Positions 44,243-54,441 of a DNA stretch of 64,000 nucleotides are shown one piece after another. The stretch spans positions 2,640,501-2,704,500 of the forward strand of contig NZ_CP019437.1 of assembly GCF_001940525.2 (NCBI RefSeq), read 5' to 3'. The first letter of the stretch is position 1. Every line of letters starts with the position of its first letter. This stretch comes from Thioclava nitratireducens. GTDB taxonomy: Bacteria; Pseudomonadota; Alphaproteobacteria; Rhodobacterales; Rhodobacteraceae. A program made the position numbers and the translations under genes. Under the pieces are notes generated by a model, which saw only the letters and a program-made list of their open reading frames with translations, did not search any database and was not told where the DNA came from.

Positions 44243-45445
44243 TCAGGCTTCCTTGTTCTTGTTGTAGACATCGAAGAAGACCGCGGCGAGCAGCACGAGC
44301 CCCTTGATGACCTGTTGGTAATCGATGCCGATCCCGAGGATCGACATGCCGTTATTCATCACGCCCATGATGAAGGCGCCGACGACCGCGCCGATGATCT
44401 TGCCCGAGCCGCCCGACATCGAAGCGCCCCCGATGAAGACCGCCGCGATCACGTCCAGCTCCACCGCGAAGCCCGCTTTCGGCGTGGCGGTGTTCAGGCG
44501 GGCGGCAAAGACGAGACCGGCGAGCGCGGCCAGCAGGCCCATGTTCACGAAGGTCAGGAAGGTCAGCCGCTCGGTGCGGATGCCCGACAGCTTGGCAGCC
44601 TTCGCATTGCCGCCCACCGCGTAGACCCGGCGGCCCAGCGTGGTGCGTTCGGTGACGAAGACGTAGATGATCGTCAGGATCACCATCGATAGCAGCACGT
44701 TGGGCAGGCCGCGGAACCATGCGAGCTTCCATGTCACGAAGAGAAGGGCTGCCGCGACGATGGCGTTGCGCAGCACGAAAAGGCCAAGGGGTTCACCCTC
44801 GATCCCGTAGCGCGCATCGCGGGAGCGCGCACGGACGCCAAGCCACACCAGCAGCACGACCGCGGCGACACCCACCGCCAGCGCCAGCGAATTGGGGCGG
44901 CCCACGCCGAACGGGTCAGCGATGAACCCGGTCGAGAGCGCCTGGAACGATTTCGGGAACGGCCCGATGGACTGTCCTTCGAGCAGCCAGAGCGACAGAC
45001 CGCGGAACACCAGCATCCCCGCCAGCGTCACGATGAAGGACGGGATCTTCCAATAGGCCACGAAATAACCCTGCACCGCGCCGATCGCCATGCCCATGAC
45101 GAGGCACGCCGGGATCGCCACCGCGACCGGCAGGTCCATAGACACGATCAGCACGGCGGCGAAGGCCCCGATGAAGCCCATGACAGAGCCGACCGAGAGG
45201 TCGATATTGCCCCCCACGATCACCAGCAGCATGCCCAAGGCCATGATGATGATGTAGCTGTTCTGCAGGAACAGGTTGGTGATGTTGACCGGTTTGAGCA
45301 GCGTGCCGCCCGTCACGATCTGGAAGAACAGCATGATCGCGATCAACGCAAACAGCAGTCCGTATTCGCGGATGTGGCGCGCGATATAGGCGCCGATCCC
45401 AAGGCCACCGGAGGGCTCGGAATTCGCTTGTTCGATCTGGTCCAT
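44243..45445 (-). CDS. gguB: Multiple-sugar ABC transporter permease (GguB/MmsB)
   Basis: A 400-residue permease with about ten membrane segments. The family block NIDLSVGSVMGFIGAFAAV and the motif GGASMSGGSGKIIGAVVGAFIMGVMNN are typical of ribose/xylose-type and MmsB/GguB permeases. It passes arabinose, galactose, xylose or glucose through the inner membrane when partnered with GguA and ChvE. It stops 1 bp before the gguC start. Confidence 0.92.
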   Translation of the reverse strand: MDQIEQANSEPSGGLGIGAYIARHIREYGLLFALIAIMLFFQIVTGGTLLKPVNITNLFLQNSYIIIMALGMLLVIVGGNIDLSVGSVMGFIGAFAAVLIVSMDLPVAVAIPACLVMGMAIGAVQGYFVAYWKIPSFIVTLAGMLVFRGLSLWLLEGQSIGPFPKSFQALSTGFIADPFGVGRPNSLALAVGVAAVVLLVWLGVRARSRDARYGIEGEPLGLFVLRNAIVAAALLFVTWKLAWFRGLPNVLLSMVILTIIYVFVTERTTLGRRVYAVGGNAKAAKLSGIRTERLTFLTFVNMGLLAALAGLVFAARLNTATPKAGFAVELDVIAAVFIGGASMSGGSGKIIGAVVGAFIMGVMNNGMSILGIGIDYQQVIKGLVLLAAVFFDVYNKNKEA

Positions 45446-45453
45446 GACTTTTC

Positions 45454-46974
45454 CTATTCCCTAACGATCAAGGACATGATGCGCTCCTGGCTGGCCTCGT
45501 CGGCGTTCAACTCGCCCACGAAACTGCCCTCGTTCATCACATAGATTCGGTCGGACATGCCCAGGAGTTCCGGCATCTCCGAAGAGATCATGATGACGGC
45601 CTTCCCGGCCGCGCTCAGTTCGTTGATGATCCCGTAGATTTCGTATTTCGCACCGACATCGATGCCGCGCGTCGGCTCGTCGAGGATCAGCACCTCCGGC
45701 TCGGTAAAGAGCCATTTCGCGAGCACGACCTTCTGCTGGTTGCCGCCCGAGAGGTTCATCACCTTCTGAAACACCGAAGGCGTGCGGATATTGAGGTCGC
45801 GGCGGTATTTCTCGGCCACCTCGGTTTCGCGATAATCCTCGACAACGCCGTTCTTCGCCACCGCGCCGAGATTGGCCAGCGTGGTGTTGCGCTGAATGGT
45901 CTCCTCGAGGATCAGCCCGAGGCTCTTGCGGTCCTCTGTGACATAGGCGAGCCCAGCCGCGATGGCGCGGTCGACGGTCGAGACATCGGCGGGCTTGCCG
46001 TGGATCAGCACCTCGCCCGAGATGTCGCGCCCGTAGCTGCGCCCGAAGACGCTCATGGCAAGTTCCGTGCGGCCCGAGCCCATCAGCCCCGCGATGCCCA
46101 CTACCTCGCCGGCACGGACATGCATCGACAGGTCGCGGATCATCTGGCGGTCGCGGTGTTCGGGGTGGCGCACGTTCCAGTTCTTCAGCTCGAACAGCAC
46201 CTCGCCCGCGCGCCGTTCCCGGTCGGGGAAGCGATGCGCCATGTCGCGGCCCACCATGTCGCGCACGATGCGGTCTTCGGTAAGATCGCCGCCGCGCGCG
46301 TCGATGGTGGAGATCGTGGCCCCGTCGCGGATCACGGTCACGCTGTCGGCCACGCGCTTCACCTCGTTCAGCTTGTGGCTGATGATGATCGAAGTCACGC
46401 CCTGCGCCTTCAGCTCCAGCAGCAGATCGAGGAGCGCCTGGCTGTCGGATTCCGACAGGGCCGCAGTCGGCTCGTCGAGGATCAGCAGGCGCACGTTCTT
46501 CGACAGAGCCTTCGCGATCTCGACAAGCTGCTGCTTGCCCACGCCGAGGCTGTCGACCAGCGTTCCGGGCGCCTCTCGCAGCCCGACCTTCTTCAGCAGG
46601 CCCTCGGTCTGCTGGAAGGTTTCCTGCCAGTTGATCACGCCGCTCTGGGCGCGTTCATTGCCGAGGTAGATGTTCTCGGCAATCGACAGAAGCGGCACGA
46701 GCGCCAGCTCCTGGTGAATGATGATGATGCCGCGATCCTCGCTGTCGCGGATGTCGCGGAATTCGGCAGCGGCGCCGTCATAGACGATCTCGCCCTCATA
46801 GCTGCCTGCGGGATAGACGCCTGAGAGCACTTTCATCAGGGTCGATTTTCCCGCGCCGTTCTCGCCGCAGATCGCGTGGATTTCGCCCTCGCGGACCGCG
46901 ATCGAGACGTCGTCGAGCGCTTTCACACCAGGAAAGGTCTTGGTGATGTTGCGCATTTCAAGAAGGGTGGTCAT
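45454..46974 (-). CDS. gguA: Multiple-sugar ABC transporter ATP-binding protein (GguA/MmsA)
   Basis: A 506-residue double ATPase. The N-terminal half has Walker [15 protein letters not shown] and [12 protein letters not shown]; the C-terminal half has [15 protein letters not shown] and [16 protein letters not shown], the usual arrangement of sugar importers. It powers uptake by GguB with the ChvE binding protein. A GC hairpin separates it from chvE. Confidence 0.93.
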   Translation of the reverse strand: MTTLLEMRNITKTFPGVKALDDVSIAVREGEIHAICGENGAGKSTLMKVLSGVYPAGSYEGEIVYDGAAAEFRDIRDSEDRGIIIIHQELALVPLLSIAENIYLGNERAQSGVINWQETFQQTEGLLKKVGLREAPGTLVDSLGVGKQQLVEIAKALSKNVRLLILDEPTAALSESDSQALLDLLLELKAQGVTSIIISHKLNEVKRVADSVTVIRDGATISTIDARGGDLTEDRIVRDMVGRDMAHRFPDRERRAGEVLFELKNWNVRHPEHRDRQMIRDLSMHVRAGEVVGIAGLMGSGRTELAMSVFGRSYGRDISGEVLIHGKPADVSTVDRAIAAGLAYVTEDRKSLGLILEETIQRNTTLANLGAVAKNGVVEDYRETEVAEKYRRDLNIRTPSVFQKVMNLSGGNQQKVVLAKWLFTEPEVLILDEPTRGIDVGAKYEIYGIINELSAAGKAVIMISSEMPELLGMSDRIYVMNEGSFVGELNADEASQERIMSLIVRE

Positions 46975-47005
46975 CCGACCTCTCCGGCGTCAAATCGGGG
47001 GGAAT

Positions 47006-47027
47006 TGGCCGCCCCGAAGGGCGGCCA
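47006..47027 (-). promoter_or_regulatory. Intercistronic hairpin between chvE and gguA
   Basis: TGGCCGCCC and GGGCGGCCA, loop CGAA, form a perfect 9-bp stem 27 bp after the chvE stop and 32 bp before the gguA start. Such hairpins commonly protect the binding-protein mRNA or attenuate the downstream transporter genes, giving more binding protein than ATPase and permease. Confidence 0.65.
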
Positions 47028-47053
47028 GCGTGGCAAGTCGGGGCAGGCCCGGC

Positions 47054-48109
47054 TTACTCGATCTGATCTTTGGTGTAGTAACCGGAGTCGATCAGAACCT
47101 TTTCCCAGTTCGATTTGTCCACCGGCACCGGCTGGAGCAGGAAGGACGGGATCACCTTGACGCCATTGTCATAGGTCTCGGTGTCGTTGATCTCGGGCTC
47201 GCCGCCCTTGAGCATCGCGTTGACCATACCGACGGTGACTTTCGCCAGTTCGCGGGTGTCCTTGAAGATGGTCGAATACTGCTCGCCCGCGAGGATCGAT
47301 TTCACCGAGGGGATTTCGGCGTCCTGACCGGTGACGATCGGCATCTTCATGTCGCCGGACCCGTAGCCCACGCCCTTGAGCGAGGACAGGATGCCGATCG
47401 ACAGCCCGTCATAGGGCGACAGAACCCCTTGCACCTTCTTGTCGGTGTAGTTGGCCGAGAGCAGGTTATCCATGCGCGCCTGTGCGACCGCACCGTCCCA
47501 GCGCAGCGTGCCGACCGTGTCCATGCCCATCTGGCCCGAGGGGATCACGATATCACCCGAGTCGATGAGCGGCTGCAGCACCGACATCGCGCCGTTGTAG
47601 AAGAAATAGGCGTTGTTGTCGTCCGGCGAGCCGCCGAACAGCTCGACATTCCACGGCTTCTGATCGGGGAAACGCTCTTCGAGGCCCTGCACCAGAGAAT
47701 TGGCCTGCTCGACGCCGACCTTGAAGTTGTCGAAGGTCGCGTAATAGTCGACATCCGGGGTGTCGCGGATCAGGCGGTCGTACGCGATGACCTTGATATC
47801 GGCGGCCTTCGCGTTGGCCAGCGCGTTCGACAGTGTGGTGCCGTCGATCGCGGCGATCACCAGAACGTCCACGCCCTTGGTGATCATGTTCTCGACCTGG
47901 GCGAGCTGGTTGGGAATGTCGTCTTCGGCGTATTGCAGATCGGTGTCGTAGCCTGCGGCCTGGAACTGCTCGACCATCGAGTTGCCGTCGGAAATCCAGC
48001 GGGCCGACGATTTGGTGGGCATCGAGATGCCGACAGTTTCGGCCCAGGCGCCGGTCCCGAGCAATGCGGTGCCGATCGCCAGCGCTGCGGCGGCGGTTTT
48101 GATTTTCAT
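47054..48109 (-). CDS. chvE: Periplasmic multiple-sugar-binding protein (ChvE family)
   Basis: A 351-residue substrate-binding protein with a Sec signal peptide ([14 protein letters not shown], cleaved near residue 23). The mature part has the ChvE block [17 protein letters not shown] and family motifs such as [12 protein letters not shown] and LSPYDGLS. It is the receptor for the GguAB importer. In Agrobacterium ChvE also senses sugars for VirA; nothing here suggests that role. AGGGAGGA precedes the ATG. It is the first gene of the operon, opposite the LysR regulator. Confidence 0.92.
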   Translation of the reverse strand: MKIKTAAAALAIGTALLGTGAWAETVGISMPTKSSARWISDGNSMVEQFQAAGYDTDLQYAEDDIPNQLAQVENMITKGVDVLVIAAIDGTTLSNALANAKAADIKVIAYDRLIRDTPDVDYYATFDNFKVGVEQANSLVQGLEERFPDQKPWNVELFGGSPDDNNAYFFYNGAMSVLQPLIDSGDIVIPSGQMGMDTVGTLRWDGAVAQARMDNLLSANYTDKKVQGVLSPYDGLSIGILSSLKGVGYGSGDMKMPIVTGQDAEIPSVKSILAGEQYSTIFKDTRELAKVTVGMVNAMLKGGEPEINDTETYDNGVKVIPSFLLQPVPVDKSNWEKVLIDSGYYTKDQIE

Positions 48110-48228
48110 GGTGTCCTCCCTATGACGGTGCGCGGTCCGTCGATCTCCTCGCGCAGCCCGATACCGGGCGTGGAAGAGACACTAGCAATGTCGGTGCATG
48201 ATGATAAAATTACATTCAACGCGATCTG

Positions 48229-48246
48229 CATACCAATATTGATATG
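48229..48246. promoter_or_regulatory. Palindrome CATAcCAATATTGaTATG over the LysR start
   Basis: An 18-bp imperfect palindrome centred on CAATATTG lies in the divergent gap and overlaps the ATG of the regulator (48244-48246). LysR-type regulators bind T-N11-A palindromes; a site over the regulator's own start would allow autorepression. The true activator site for chvE would be expected near it. Confidence 0.5.
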
Positions 48247-49170
48247 TCACTTTCCCACCTGATGTTGAAACCGGCGCAGCTGCGCCTGATCCGCGCCGTC
48301 GCTGAATCCGGCCAGTTGCAACTCGCCGCCGAAAGCTGCGCGATGACCCAGCCGGCCGCGTCGCGGATGCTGGCCGAGGTGGAGCGCCGCGTCGGCGCCC
48401 CCCTCTTCAACCGTCTGCCCACCGGGATGGAGCCGACCGAGATCGGGCTCACCGTCCTGCGCCGCGCCCGCGCGGTTCTGCGCGAACTGGAGAGCATGAG
48501 CTCCGACATCGAGGCGCTGCGCCACGGCCACGCAGGGCGGGTGCGGATCGGCGCGGTGACCGGCCCGGCGGTGGGCTATCTCGTGCCCGCGATCCGCGCG
48601 ATCAAGCGCGCCTCGCCCGAGACCGACATCTCCGTGGAGGTTCTGCCTTCGCGCGATCTTCTGGGCTATCTCGCGGCGGGGGAGATGGATTTCATCCTCG
48701 CCCGGGTTCTGCCCGAATTCGACAGCGCACTGTTCGACATCACGCCGATGCGCGACGAGAAGGTCGTCTTCCTCGTGCGCTCCGATCACCCGCTGGCCCG
48801 CGCGCCCATCGTGACGATGACCGAGCTGGGCGAGTATGAATGGATCATGCAGCAGCGCGGCGCGCCGATCCGGGAGGCCACCTTCGAGGCTTTCGCCGCG
48901 CTCGGCCTGTCCGAGCCGCGCGATTGCGTGAACAGCCCCTCGCTTCTGTTCACCATCGCCTATCTCGCGCAGAGCGACGCGGTCGCCTCGGTCTCGGAAG
49001 AGGTCGCGCAACTGCTGATCCGCGCGCCGGTGAATGCGAGCTTCAAGATCCTGCGGATGCACCATCAGCTAAGCGTGTCGCCCTATTACCTGCTCTGCCT
49101 CAAGCGGCGCCCGCTGTCGCCACTCGCGCTCAGACTGCGCGACGAACTGTTGCGGCTGGCGGCGGAGTAG
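48244..49170 (+). CDS. LysR-family regulator (GbpR-like)
   Basis: A 308-residue LysR protein with N-terminal winged helix (LKPAQLRLIRAVAESGQLQLAAESCAMTQPAASRMLAEVE, about residues 7-46) and periplasmic-binding-like effector domain. It is divergent from chvE, as GbpR is in Agrobacterium and Azospirillum where it controls sugar-binding protein genes. There is no clear Shine-Dalgarno box before ATG 48244; the start at 48262 is an alternative. Inducer expected: a sugar such as arabinose, galactose or fucose. Confidence 0.87.
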   Translation: MSLSHLMLKPAQLRLIRAVAESGQLQLAAESCAMTQPAASRMLAEVERRVGAPLFNRLPTGMEPTEIGLTVLRRARAVLRELESMSSDIEALRHGHAGRVRIGAVTGPAVGYLVPAIRAIKRASPETDISVEVLPSRDLLGYLAAGEMDFILARVLPEFDSALFDITPMRDEKVVFLVRSDHPLARAPIVTMTELGEYEWIMQQRGAPIREATFEAFAALGLSEPRDCVNSPSLLFTIAYLAQSDAVASVSEEVAQLLIRAPVNASFKILRMHHQLSVSPYYLLCLKRRPLSPLALRLRDELLRLAAE

Positions 49171-49285
49171 CAGCTGCGCCGATGCCGACCAATTTCCGGT
49201 AACGCCTTGCCAAGCCCAGAACATTCCGCAATCTTGCGCGCGATTACGGGCATTTTTGCCAAATATGACTCCGGGAGGCTCTACC

Positions 49286-50266
49286 ATGATCATTTCGCGT
49301 CGCGCGGCCCTTTTGGGCGCTGCCGCTGTTTCGCTTTGCAAGCCCGCTCTGGCGCAGAATGCCGACTGGCCGAGCCAGCCGCAGCACGTATTCGTGGGCT
49401 TCCCCGCGGGCTCTTCGCCCGACCTGCTGGCACGGATCGTGACCGAGCCACTGGCCGACAAGCTGGGCCAGCCCATCGTGATCGAGAACAAGCCCGGCGC
49501 GGGCGGCGTGATCGGCATCCAGCAGATGCTGAACGCGCAGGATCAGAAGAACACCTTCGCCACCACGATCAACGGCCCGCTGACCACCGCACCGCGCCTG
49601 ACGCCGAATCTCGGCTATGACGTCGCCAAGGATATCGCGCCGGTCACGCTGATCGCGACCTCGCCGCTGGTGCTTGTCGTGGCTGCCGATTTCCCCGCCG
49701 ACGATCTCGCGGGCTTCGTGAAAGCCGCCGGGAAAGAGCCCGAGGCGCTGGCCTACGGCTCGGTCGGCAAGGGCTCGGGCGCGCATCTGACGGCAGAGCT
49801 GTTCTCCGACCGCGCCGGCGTCGAGATGCTGCATATCCCCTTCACCTCCTATGCCGAGGTCACCACCGCGATCATCGCGCACGAAATCGATTGCGGCTTC
49901 ATGGCGCCCTCGGCTGCGATGCAATATGTCGAGGCGGGCAAGCTGAAGATCCTCGGCATCACCTCCGAGAAGCCGTTCGCGCAGGCCCCGGGCGTCCCGG
50001 TCATGGCGGGTCAGGCCGGTCTGCCCGACGATTTCCGCGCCGAGCTGTGGAACGCCTTCATCGCCCCCGCTGGGACGGATCCTGCGATCATCGACACGCT
50101 CAACACCGATATCAACGCGATCCTCGCGGATGACGCCGTGCAGAAGCGGCTGCTGGACATGGGCTGGCAGGCGGCTGGCGGCTCGCCCGAGGATCTGAAA
50201 CAGCGCATCGCCGAAGACACCAAGGTCTGGGGCGCGGTGCTCGACCGGATCGACGCGAAGAACTGA
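49286..50266 (+). CDS. tctC: Tripartite tricarboxylate transporter substrate-binding protein (TctC family)
   Basis: A 326-residue Bug/TctC receptor with a signal peptide (SRRAALLGAAAVSLCKPALAQ). Family blocks: VGFPAGSSPDLLAR, VIENKPGAGGVIG, and YGSVGKGSGAHLTAELF. It binds a carboxylate in the periplasm and passes it to TctAB. Start ATG 49286 has GGGAGG just before it. It follows the sugar-operon regulator but belongs to the TctCBA operon. Confidence 0.9.
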   Translation: MIISRRAALLGAAAVSLCKPALAQNADWPSQPQHVFVGFPAGSSPDLLARIVTEPLADKLGQPIVIENKPGAGGVIGIQQMLNAQDQKNTFATTINGPLTTAPRLTPNLGYDVAKDIAPVTLIATSPLVLVVAADFPADDLAGFVKAAGKEPEALAYGSVGKGSGAHLTAELFSDRAGVEMLHIPFTSYAEVTTAIIAHEIDCGFMAPSAAMQYVEAGKLKILGITSEKPFAQAPGVPVMAGQAGLPDDFRAELWNAFIAPAGTDPAIIDTLNTDINAILADDAVQKRLLDMGWQAAGGSPEDLKQRIAEDTKVWGAVLDRIDAKN

Positions 50267-50269
50267 TCG

Positions 50270-50713
50270 ATGAAGCGCGACATTCCTGATTTGGCGGGTG
50301 GCGTCCTTCTGGCCGCCATCGGCCTCTTCGTCACCCTCTACGCGGTGGATCACTACGAGATCGGCTCGCTGCGCCGGATGGGACCGGGGTTCTTCCCGGC
50401 GCTTCTTGGCGGCGTGCTGGCGGTCTTGGGGGTGATGATCGCCCTACCCGCCCTCGCCCGGCGTGGTGAGGCGATCCGCATCGCGTGGAAGGAATGTCTC
50501 GCGGTGCTGGCGGCGATCCTCGTCTTTGCCGCGGGCCTCGACCGCGTGGGGCTGGTGCCGGTGACGTTAGCCAGCGTACTGATCGCGACGCTGGCCGCTC
50601 CCGACCGCCGGATCGGCTGGCGCATCGCGCTCGCGATCGTCGTCACGCTCCTGTCGGTCGCGGTGTTCTCCTTTGGATTGAAAATGACCGTCCCGCTCTG
50701 GCCGGGACGATGA
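50270..50713 (+). CDS. tctB: Tripartite tricarboxylate transporter small membrane subunit (TctB)
   Basis: A 147-residue protein with about four membrane segments and the typical start D-L-A-G-G-V-L-L-A-A-I-G and GPGFFPALLGG block. It starts 3 bp after the tctC stop. TctB pairs with TctA to form the membrane part of the sodium- or proton-driven importer. Confidence 0.88.
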   Translation: MKRDIPDLAGGVLLAAIGLFVTLYAVDHYEIGSLRRMGPGFFPALLGGVLAVLGVMIALPALARRGEAIRIAWKECLAVLAAILVFAAGLDRVGLVPVTLASVLIATLAAPDRRIGWRIALAIVVTLLSVAVFSFGLKMTVPLWPGR

Positions 50714-50726
50714 GAGGCATCTGGCT

Positions 50727-52226
50727 ATGAGCGGTTGGGACGGGTTCCTTCACGGGCTGAGCGTCGCGGCGCAACCCGACGTGCTGATCTATTGCGTCTT
50801 CGGCGTGCTCCTCGGAACCTTCGTGGGCGTCCTGCCCGGGATCGGCGCGATGGCGACGATCTCGCTGCTGCTGCCGATCACCTATTACCTGTCGCCCGAG
50901 GCGGCGCTGGTGATGCTGGCCGGGGTCTATTACGGCTCGCAATATGGCGGCGCGGTAGCCTCGATCCTGCTACGCCTGCCCGGGACTCCACAATCGGCGG
51001 TGACAACGCTCGACGGCTATCCGCTGGCCCAGAGCGGCCGCGCGGGCGTGGCGCTCTTCACCTCGATGATCTCCAGCTTCTCCGGCTCGATGATCGGGAT
51101 CGTCGTGTTGATCCTGCTGTCGGGCGCGCTGGCGCGGGCAGCGATCGCCTTCGGTGCGGCGGAATATGCCGCGATGATGATCCTCGGCCTCGTCGCCGCC
51201 TCGACGGTGGGGGCGAAATACCCCGCCAAGGGGCTGGCGATGGTGGTGCTGGGGCTGATCCTCGGCTGCATCGGCACCGATGTGAATTCCGGCGTTCAAC
51301 GTTTCACCTTCGGCCAGACCGAGCTGATGGACGGCGTCAACCTCGTGGCGCTCGCAATGGGCCTGTTCGGGGTGGCCGAGGTGATCGCCAATATCCACGT
51401 CGCCGAGCGTACCGGCGTGCCGCCCCGCGTCGCGCTGCGCGAGCTGTTGCCCAGCCGGGCAGAGCTGCGCCGCATCCCCTTCCCCGCCCTGCGCGGCGCC
51501 AGCCTCGGCAGCTTCTTCGGCGCGCTGCCCGGCACCGGTTCGACGATCTCCTCCTTCCTCGCCTATGCTGCGGAACGCCGGATTTCACGCCGACCCGAGC
51601 AGTTCGGCACCGGCGCGATCGAGGGGATCGCGGGGCCCGAGGCCGCCAACAACGCCGCCGCGATCAGCGCCTTCGTCCCCACGCTCGCGCTTGGCATCCC
51701 GGGCGATCCGATCATGGCGCTGATGTTGGGCGCGCTGGTCATTCACGGCGTGCAGCCCGGCCCACTGATGCTCGATGCAAGGCCCGACATGTTCTGGGGC
51801 CTGATCGCGAGCTTCGGCATCGGCAACCTGCTGCTCCTGATCCTGAACCTGCCGCTGATCGGCATCTGGGTGTCGATGCTGCGTATCCCGTTCCGCTGGC
51901 TCTATCCGGCGATCCTGATTTTCGTCTGCCTCGGCGTCTATTCGGTGCGCGGATCTAGCTTCGACATGTTCGCCGTCGCCGCGATCGGGTTGGTGGGCTA
52001 CGCGCTCTCGCTGGCCCGGTTCAACCCGGCGCTTCTGCTGCTGGGCTTCGTGCTGGGCCCGCTGATCGAGACCAACCTGCGCCGCGCCCTGCTCATCGCC
52101 CGCGGCGACCCGATGGTCTTTCTCGAGCGCCCGCTCGCCGCGGCTTTCATGATCGCAGCTGCGGGGCTGATCGTGATGTCGCTGGTGCAGGTGATCCGGC
52201 GCCGCGCGCGTTCAGTCGGCGGCTGA
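50727..52226 (+). CDS. tctA: Tripartite tricarboxylate transporter large membrane subunit (TctA)
   Basis: A 499-residue membrane protein with about eleven segments. Hallmark blocks: [49 protein letters not shown] and the second repeat [19 protein letters not shown], showing the internal duplication typical of TctA. It starts 13 bp after tctB. The substrate is a carboxylate that sequence does not define. Confidence 0.93.
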   Translation: MSGWDGFLHGLSVAAQPDVLIYCVFGVLLGTFVGVLPGIGAMATISLLLPITYYLSPEAALVMLAGVYYGSQYGGAVASILLRLPGTPQSAVTTLDGYPLAQSGRAGVALFTSMISSFSGSMIGIVVLILLSGALARAAIAFGAAEYAAMMILGLVAASTVGAKYPAKGLAMVVLGLILGCIGTDVNSGVQRFTFGQTELMDGVNLVALAMGLFGVAEVIANIHVAERTGVPPRVALRELLPSRAELRRIPFPALRGASLGSFFGALPGTGSTISSFLAYAAERRISRRPEQFGTGAIEGIAGPEAANNAAAISAFVPTLALGIPGDPIMALMLGALVIHGVQPGPLMLDARPDMFWGLIASFGIGNLLLLILNLPLIGIWVSMLRIPFRWLYPAILIFVCLGVYSVRGSSFDMFAVAAIGLVGYALSLARFNPALLLLGFVLGPLIETNLRRALLIARGDPMVFLERPLAAAFMIAAAGLIVMSLVQVIRRRARSVGG

Positions 52227-52328
52227 TAGCCCACCGTGCAAGCTCGGCACGAAAGGCGAACATTTCGAGTTCTCATTTCGTTCCCATTCCGTTAACTTTC
52301 CTCCACGGACCGGAACGGGGGACAGAGA

Positions 52329-54374
52329 ATGCCAGAGGCAGGCTATCTCGACAAGCTGAACGACAACCAGCGGGCCGCGGTGGAATTCGGCGTCGGCGGC
52401 GAGGCGCTCTCGCCGCCGCTTCTGGTGATCGCGGGGGCCGGGTCGGGCAAGACCAATACGCTCGCCCACCGGGTCGCGCATCTGCTGGTCAACGGCGCCG
52501 ATCCGCGACGCATCCTGCTGATGACCTTCTCGCGCCGCGCCGCGACCGAGCTGACGCGTCGGGTGGAACGGATCACCGCGCAGGCCATGGGCACATCTGT
52601 CGCCGCCGAGGCCCTGACATGGGCCGGGACGTTCCACGGCATCGGCGCGCGGATCCTGCGCGAGCATGCGCTGTCGATCGGGCTTCACCCGGAGTTCTCG
52701 ATCCATGACCGCGAAGACAGCTCCGATCTGATGAATCTCTGCCGTCACGGGCTGGGCTTTTCGAAAACCGAAAGCCGCTTTCCCGCCAAGGGCACCTGCC
52801 TTGCGATCTATTCCCGCACGGTGAATGCCGAAACGCCGCTGGGCGAGGTGCTGCGCGACAGCTTTCCGTGGTGCGCGCAGTGGCAGGAGGAGCTGAAGCA
52901 ACTCTTCGGCGCTTACGTGCAGGCCAAGCAGGCACAGAACGTGCTCGATTACGACGACCTGCTGCTGGCCTGGGCGCAGGTCATGGCGGATCCGGGGTTT
53001 GCCGCGCATATCGGCGGGGCCTGGGACCACGTTCTGATCGACGAGTATCAGGACACCAACCGTCTGCAGGCGCGTATCCTGAAGGCGCTGAAACCGGACG
53101 GGCGCGGCTTGACCGTGGTCGGAGATGACGCCCAGTCGATCTATGCCTTCCGGGCCGCCACCGTGCGCAACATCCTCGATTTTCCCGACAGTTTCGACCA
53201 ACGCGCCGATGTCATCACGCTCGACCGCAACTACCGTTCGACCCAGCCGATCCTCGCCGCAGCCAACGCGGTCATCGGCCTCGCGAAAGAGCGGTTCACC
53301 AAGGATCTCTGGACCGAGCGCGCTTCGGGGCCGAAACCTCAGCTGGTGACCGTCCAGACGGAGACCGAGCAGGCGCGTTTCATGGTCGATCGTATTCTCG
53401 AGAACCGCGAGACCGGCATGAAGCTCAAGGAGCAGGCGGTGCTGTTCCGCACTTCCAGCCACTCGGTGCAGATCGAGGCCGAGCTGACGCGGCGCAATGT
53501 GCCTTACGTGAAATTCGGCGGGCTCAAGTTCCTCGACAGCGCGCATGTGAAAGACCTGCTGTCGTTCCTGCGGCTGGCGCGCAATCCGCGCGACCGGGTG
53601 GCTGGGTTCCGGGTGCTGCAACTGATGCCGGGCATCGGGCCCAAGGCGGCGGGGCGCATTCTGGACGCGCTCGACCTCGCCCCCGATCCCCGCGCAGCGC
53701 TTGCCGATGTCGCGCCGCCAGCCCGCGCCGGAGCGGACTGGGAAGGCTTTGTCGAGGCCATGAGCACGCAGGCCGCATGGCCCGCAGCACTTGGCCTTGC
53801 CCGCGCATGGTACGACCCGCATCTCGACCGGCTGCACGAGGATGCCGAGGCCCGGCGCGCCGATCTGCTGCAACTCGAACAGATCGCGACCGGCTACCCT
53901 TCAGCCGAGGCGTTCCTGACCGATCTCACGCTCGATCCGCCCGACGCCACCAGCGATCAGGCGGGCGCGCCACTCAAGGACGAGGATTACCTGATCCTGT
54001 CGACCATCCACTCGGCCAAGGGGCAGGAATGGAAATCGGTCCATCTGCTGAACGCCGTCGACGGCTGCATGCCGTCAGACCTCGGGACCGGTTCGAGCCA
54101 CGAATTGGAGGAGGAGCGGCGGCTGCTCTACGTCGCGATGACGCGGGCGAAGGATCAGTTGACCCTGGGGCTACCGCTGCGGTTCTACGTCACGCAACAG
54201 ACCCGCAACGGCGACCGGCATGTCTATGCGATGCGGACGCGGTTCATCCCGCGGGAAATCCTGCACCATTTCGAGTCCGTTCACTGGTCGCCGGTGCAAC
54301 ATGGCGGGGCGGCCCAACGCCCTTCCCCCGCCCCCATCGACGTCGCAGCGTCGATGCGACAGATGTGGAGCTAA
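52329..54374 (+). CDS. UvrD/Rep-family ATP-dependent DNA helicase
   Basis: A 681-residue SF1A helicase. Walker A GAGSGKTNTLAHR, motif II DEYQDTNRLQ, motif III GDDAQSIYAFR, motif V TIHSAKGQEWKSV and motif VI LLYVAMTRAKDQL are intact. It unwinds DNA in repair or replication restart; length and motif style are nearer Rep/PcrA-like accessory helicases than UvrD proper, so I leave the symbol blank. GGGGGACAGAG precedes the ATG. It converges on the alginate-type operon. Confidence 0.9.
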   Translation: MPEAGYLDKLNDNQRAAVEFGVGGEALSPPLLVIAGAGSGKTNTLAHRVAHLLVNGADPRRILLMTFSRRAATELTRRVERITAQAMGTSVAAEALTWAGTFHGIGARILREHALSIGLHPEFSIHDREDSSDLMNLCRHGLGFSKTESRFPAKGTCLAIYSRTVNAETPLGEVLRDSFPWCAQWQEELKQLFGAYVQAKQAQNVLDYDDLLLAWAQVMADPGFAAHIGGAWDHVLIDEYQDTNRLQARILKALKPDGRGLTVVGDDAQSIYAFRAATVRNILDFPDSFDQRADVITLDRNYRSTQPILAAANAVIGLAKERFTKDLWTERASGPKPQLVTVQTETEQARFMVDRILENRETGMKLKEQAVLFRTSSHSVQIEAELTRRNVPYVKFGGLKFLDSAHVKDLLSFLRLARNPRDRVAGFRVLQLMPGIGPKAAGRILDALDLAPDPRAALADVAPPARAGADWEGFVEAMSTQAAWPAALGLARAWYDPHLDRLHEDAEARRADLLQLEQIATGYPSAEAFLTDLTLDPPDATSDQAGAPLKDEDYLILSTIHSAKGQEWKSVHLLNAVDGCMPSDLGTGSSHELEEERRLLYVAMTRAKDQLTLGLPLRFYVTQQTRNGDRHVYAMRTRFIPREILHHFESVHWSPVQHGGAAQRPSPAPIDVAASMRQMWS

Positions 54375-54384
54375 GCTCCGGTGA

Positions 54385-54419
54385 GGTCCGCCCTGCCCGT
54401 CCGGACATCAGGGCGGACC
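54385..54419. terminator. 11-bp hairpin between convergent genes
   Basis: GGTCCGCCCTG and CAGGGCGGACC form a perfect stem with a 13-base loop in the 67-bp gap between the helicase and the alginate lyase gene. It would serve either or both transcripts; no long U-run is present. Confidence 0.6.
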
Positions 54420-54441
54420 CTTCGCTTCGGCTTCGCCTTGC

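Noticed and set aside
44243..48109. Agrobacterium-type virulence sensing by ChvE
   Set aside because: The chvE-like gene is part of a sugar-catabolic operon and no virA/virG gene is present in the window, so only the transport role is supported.
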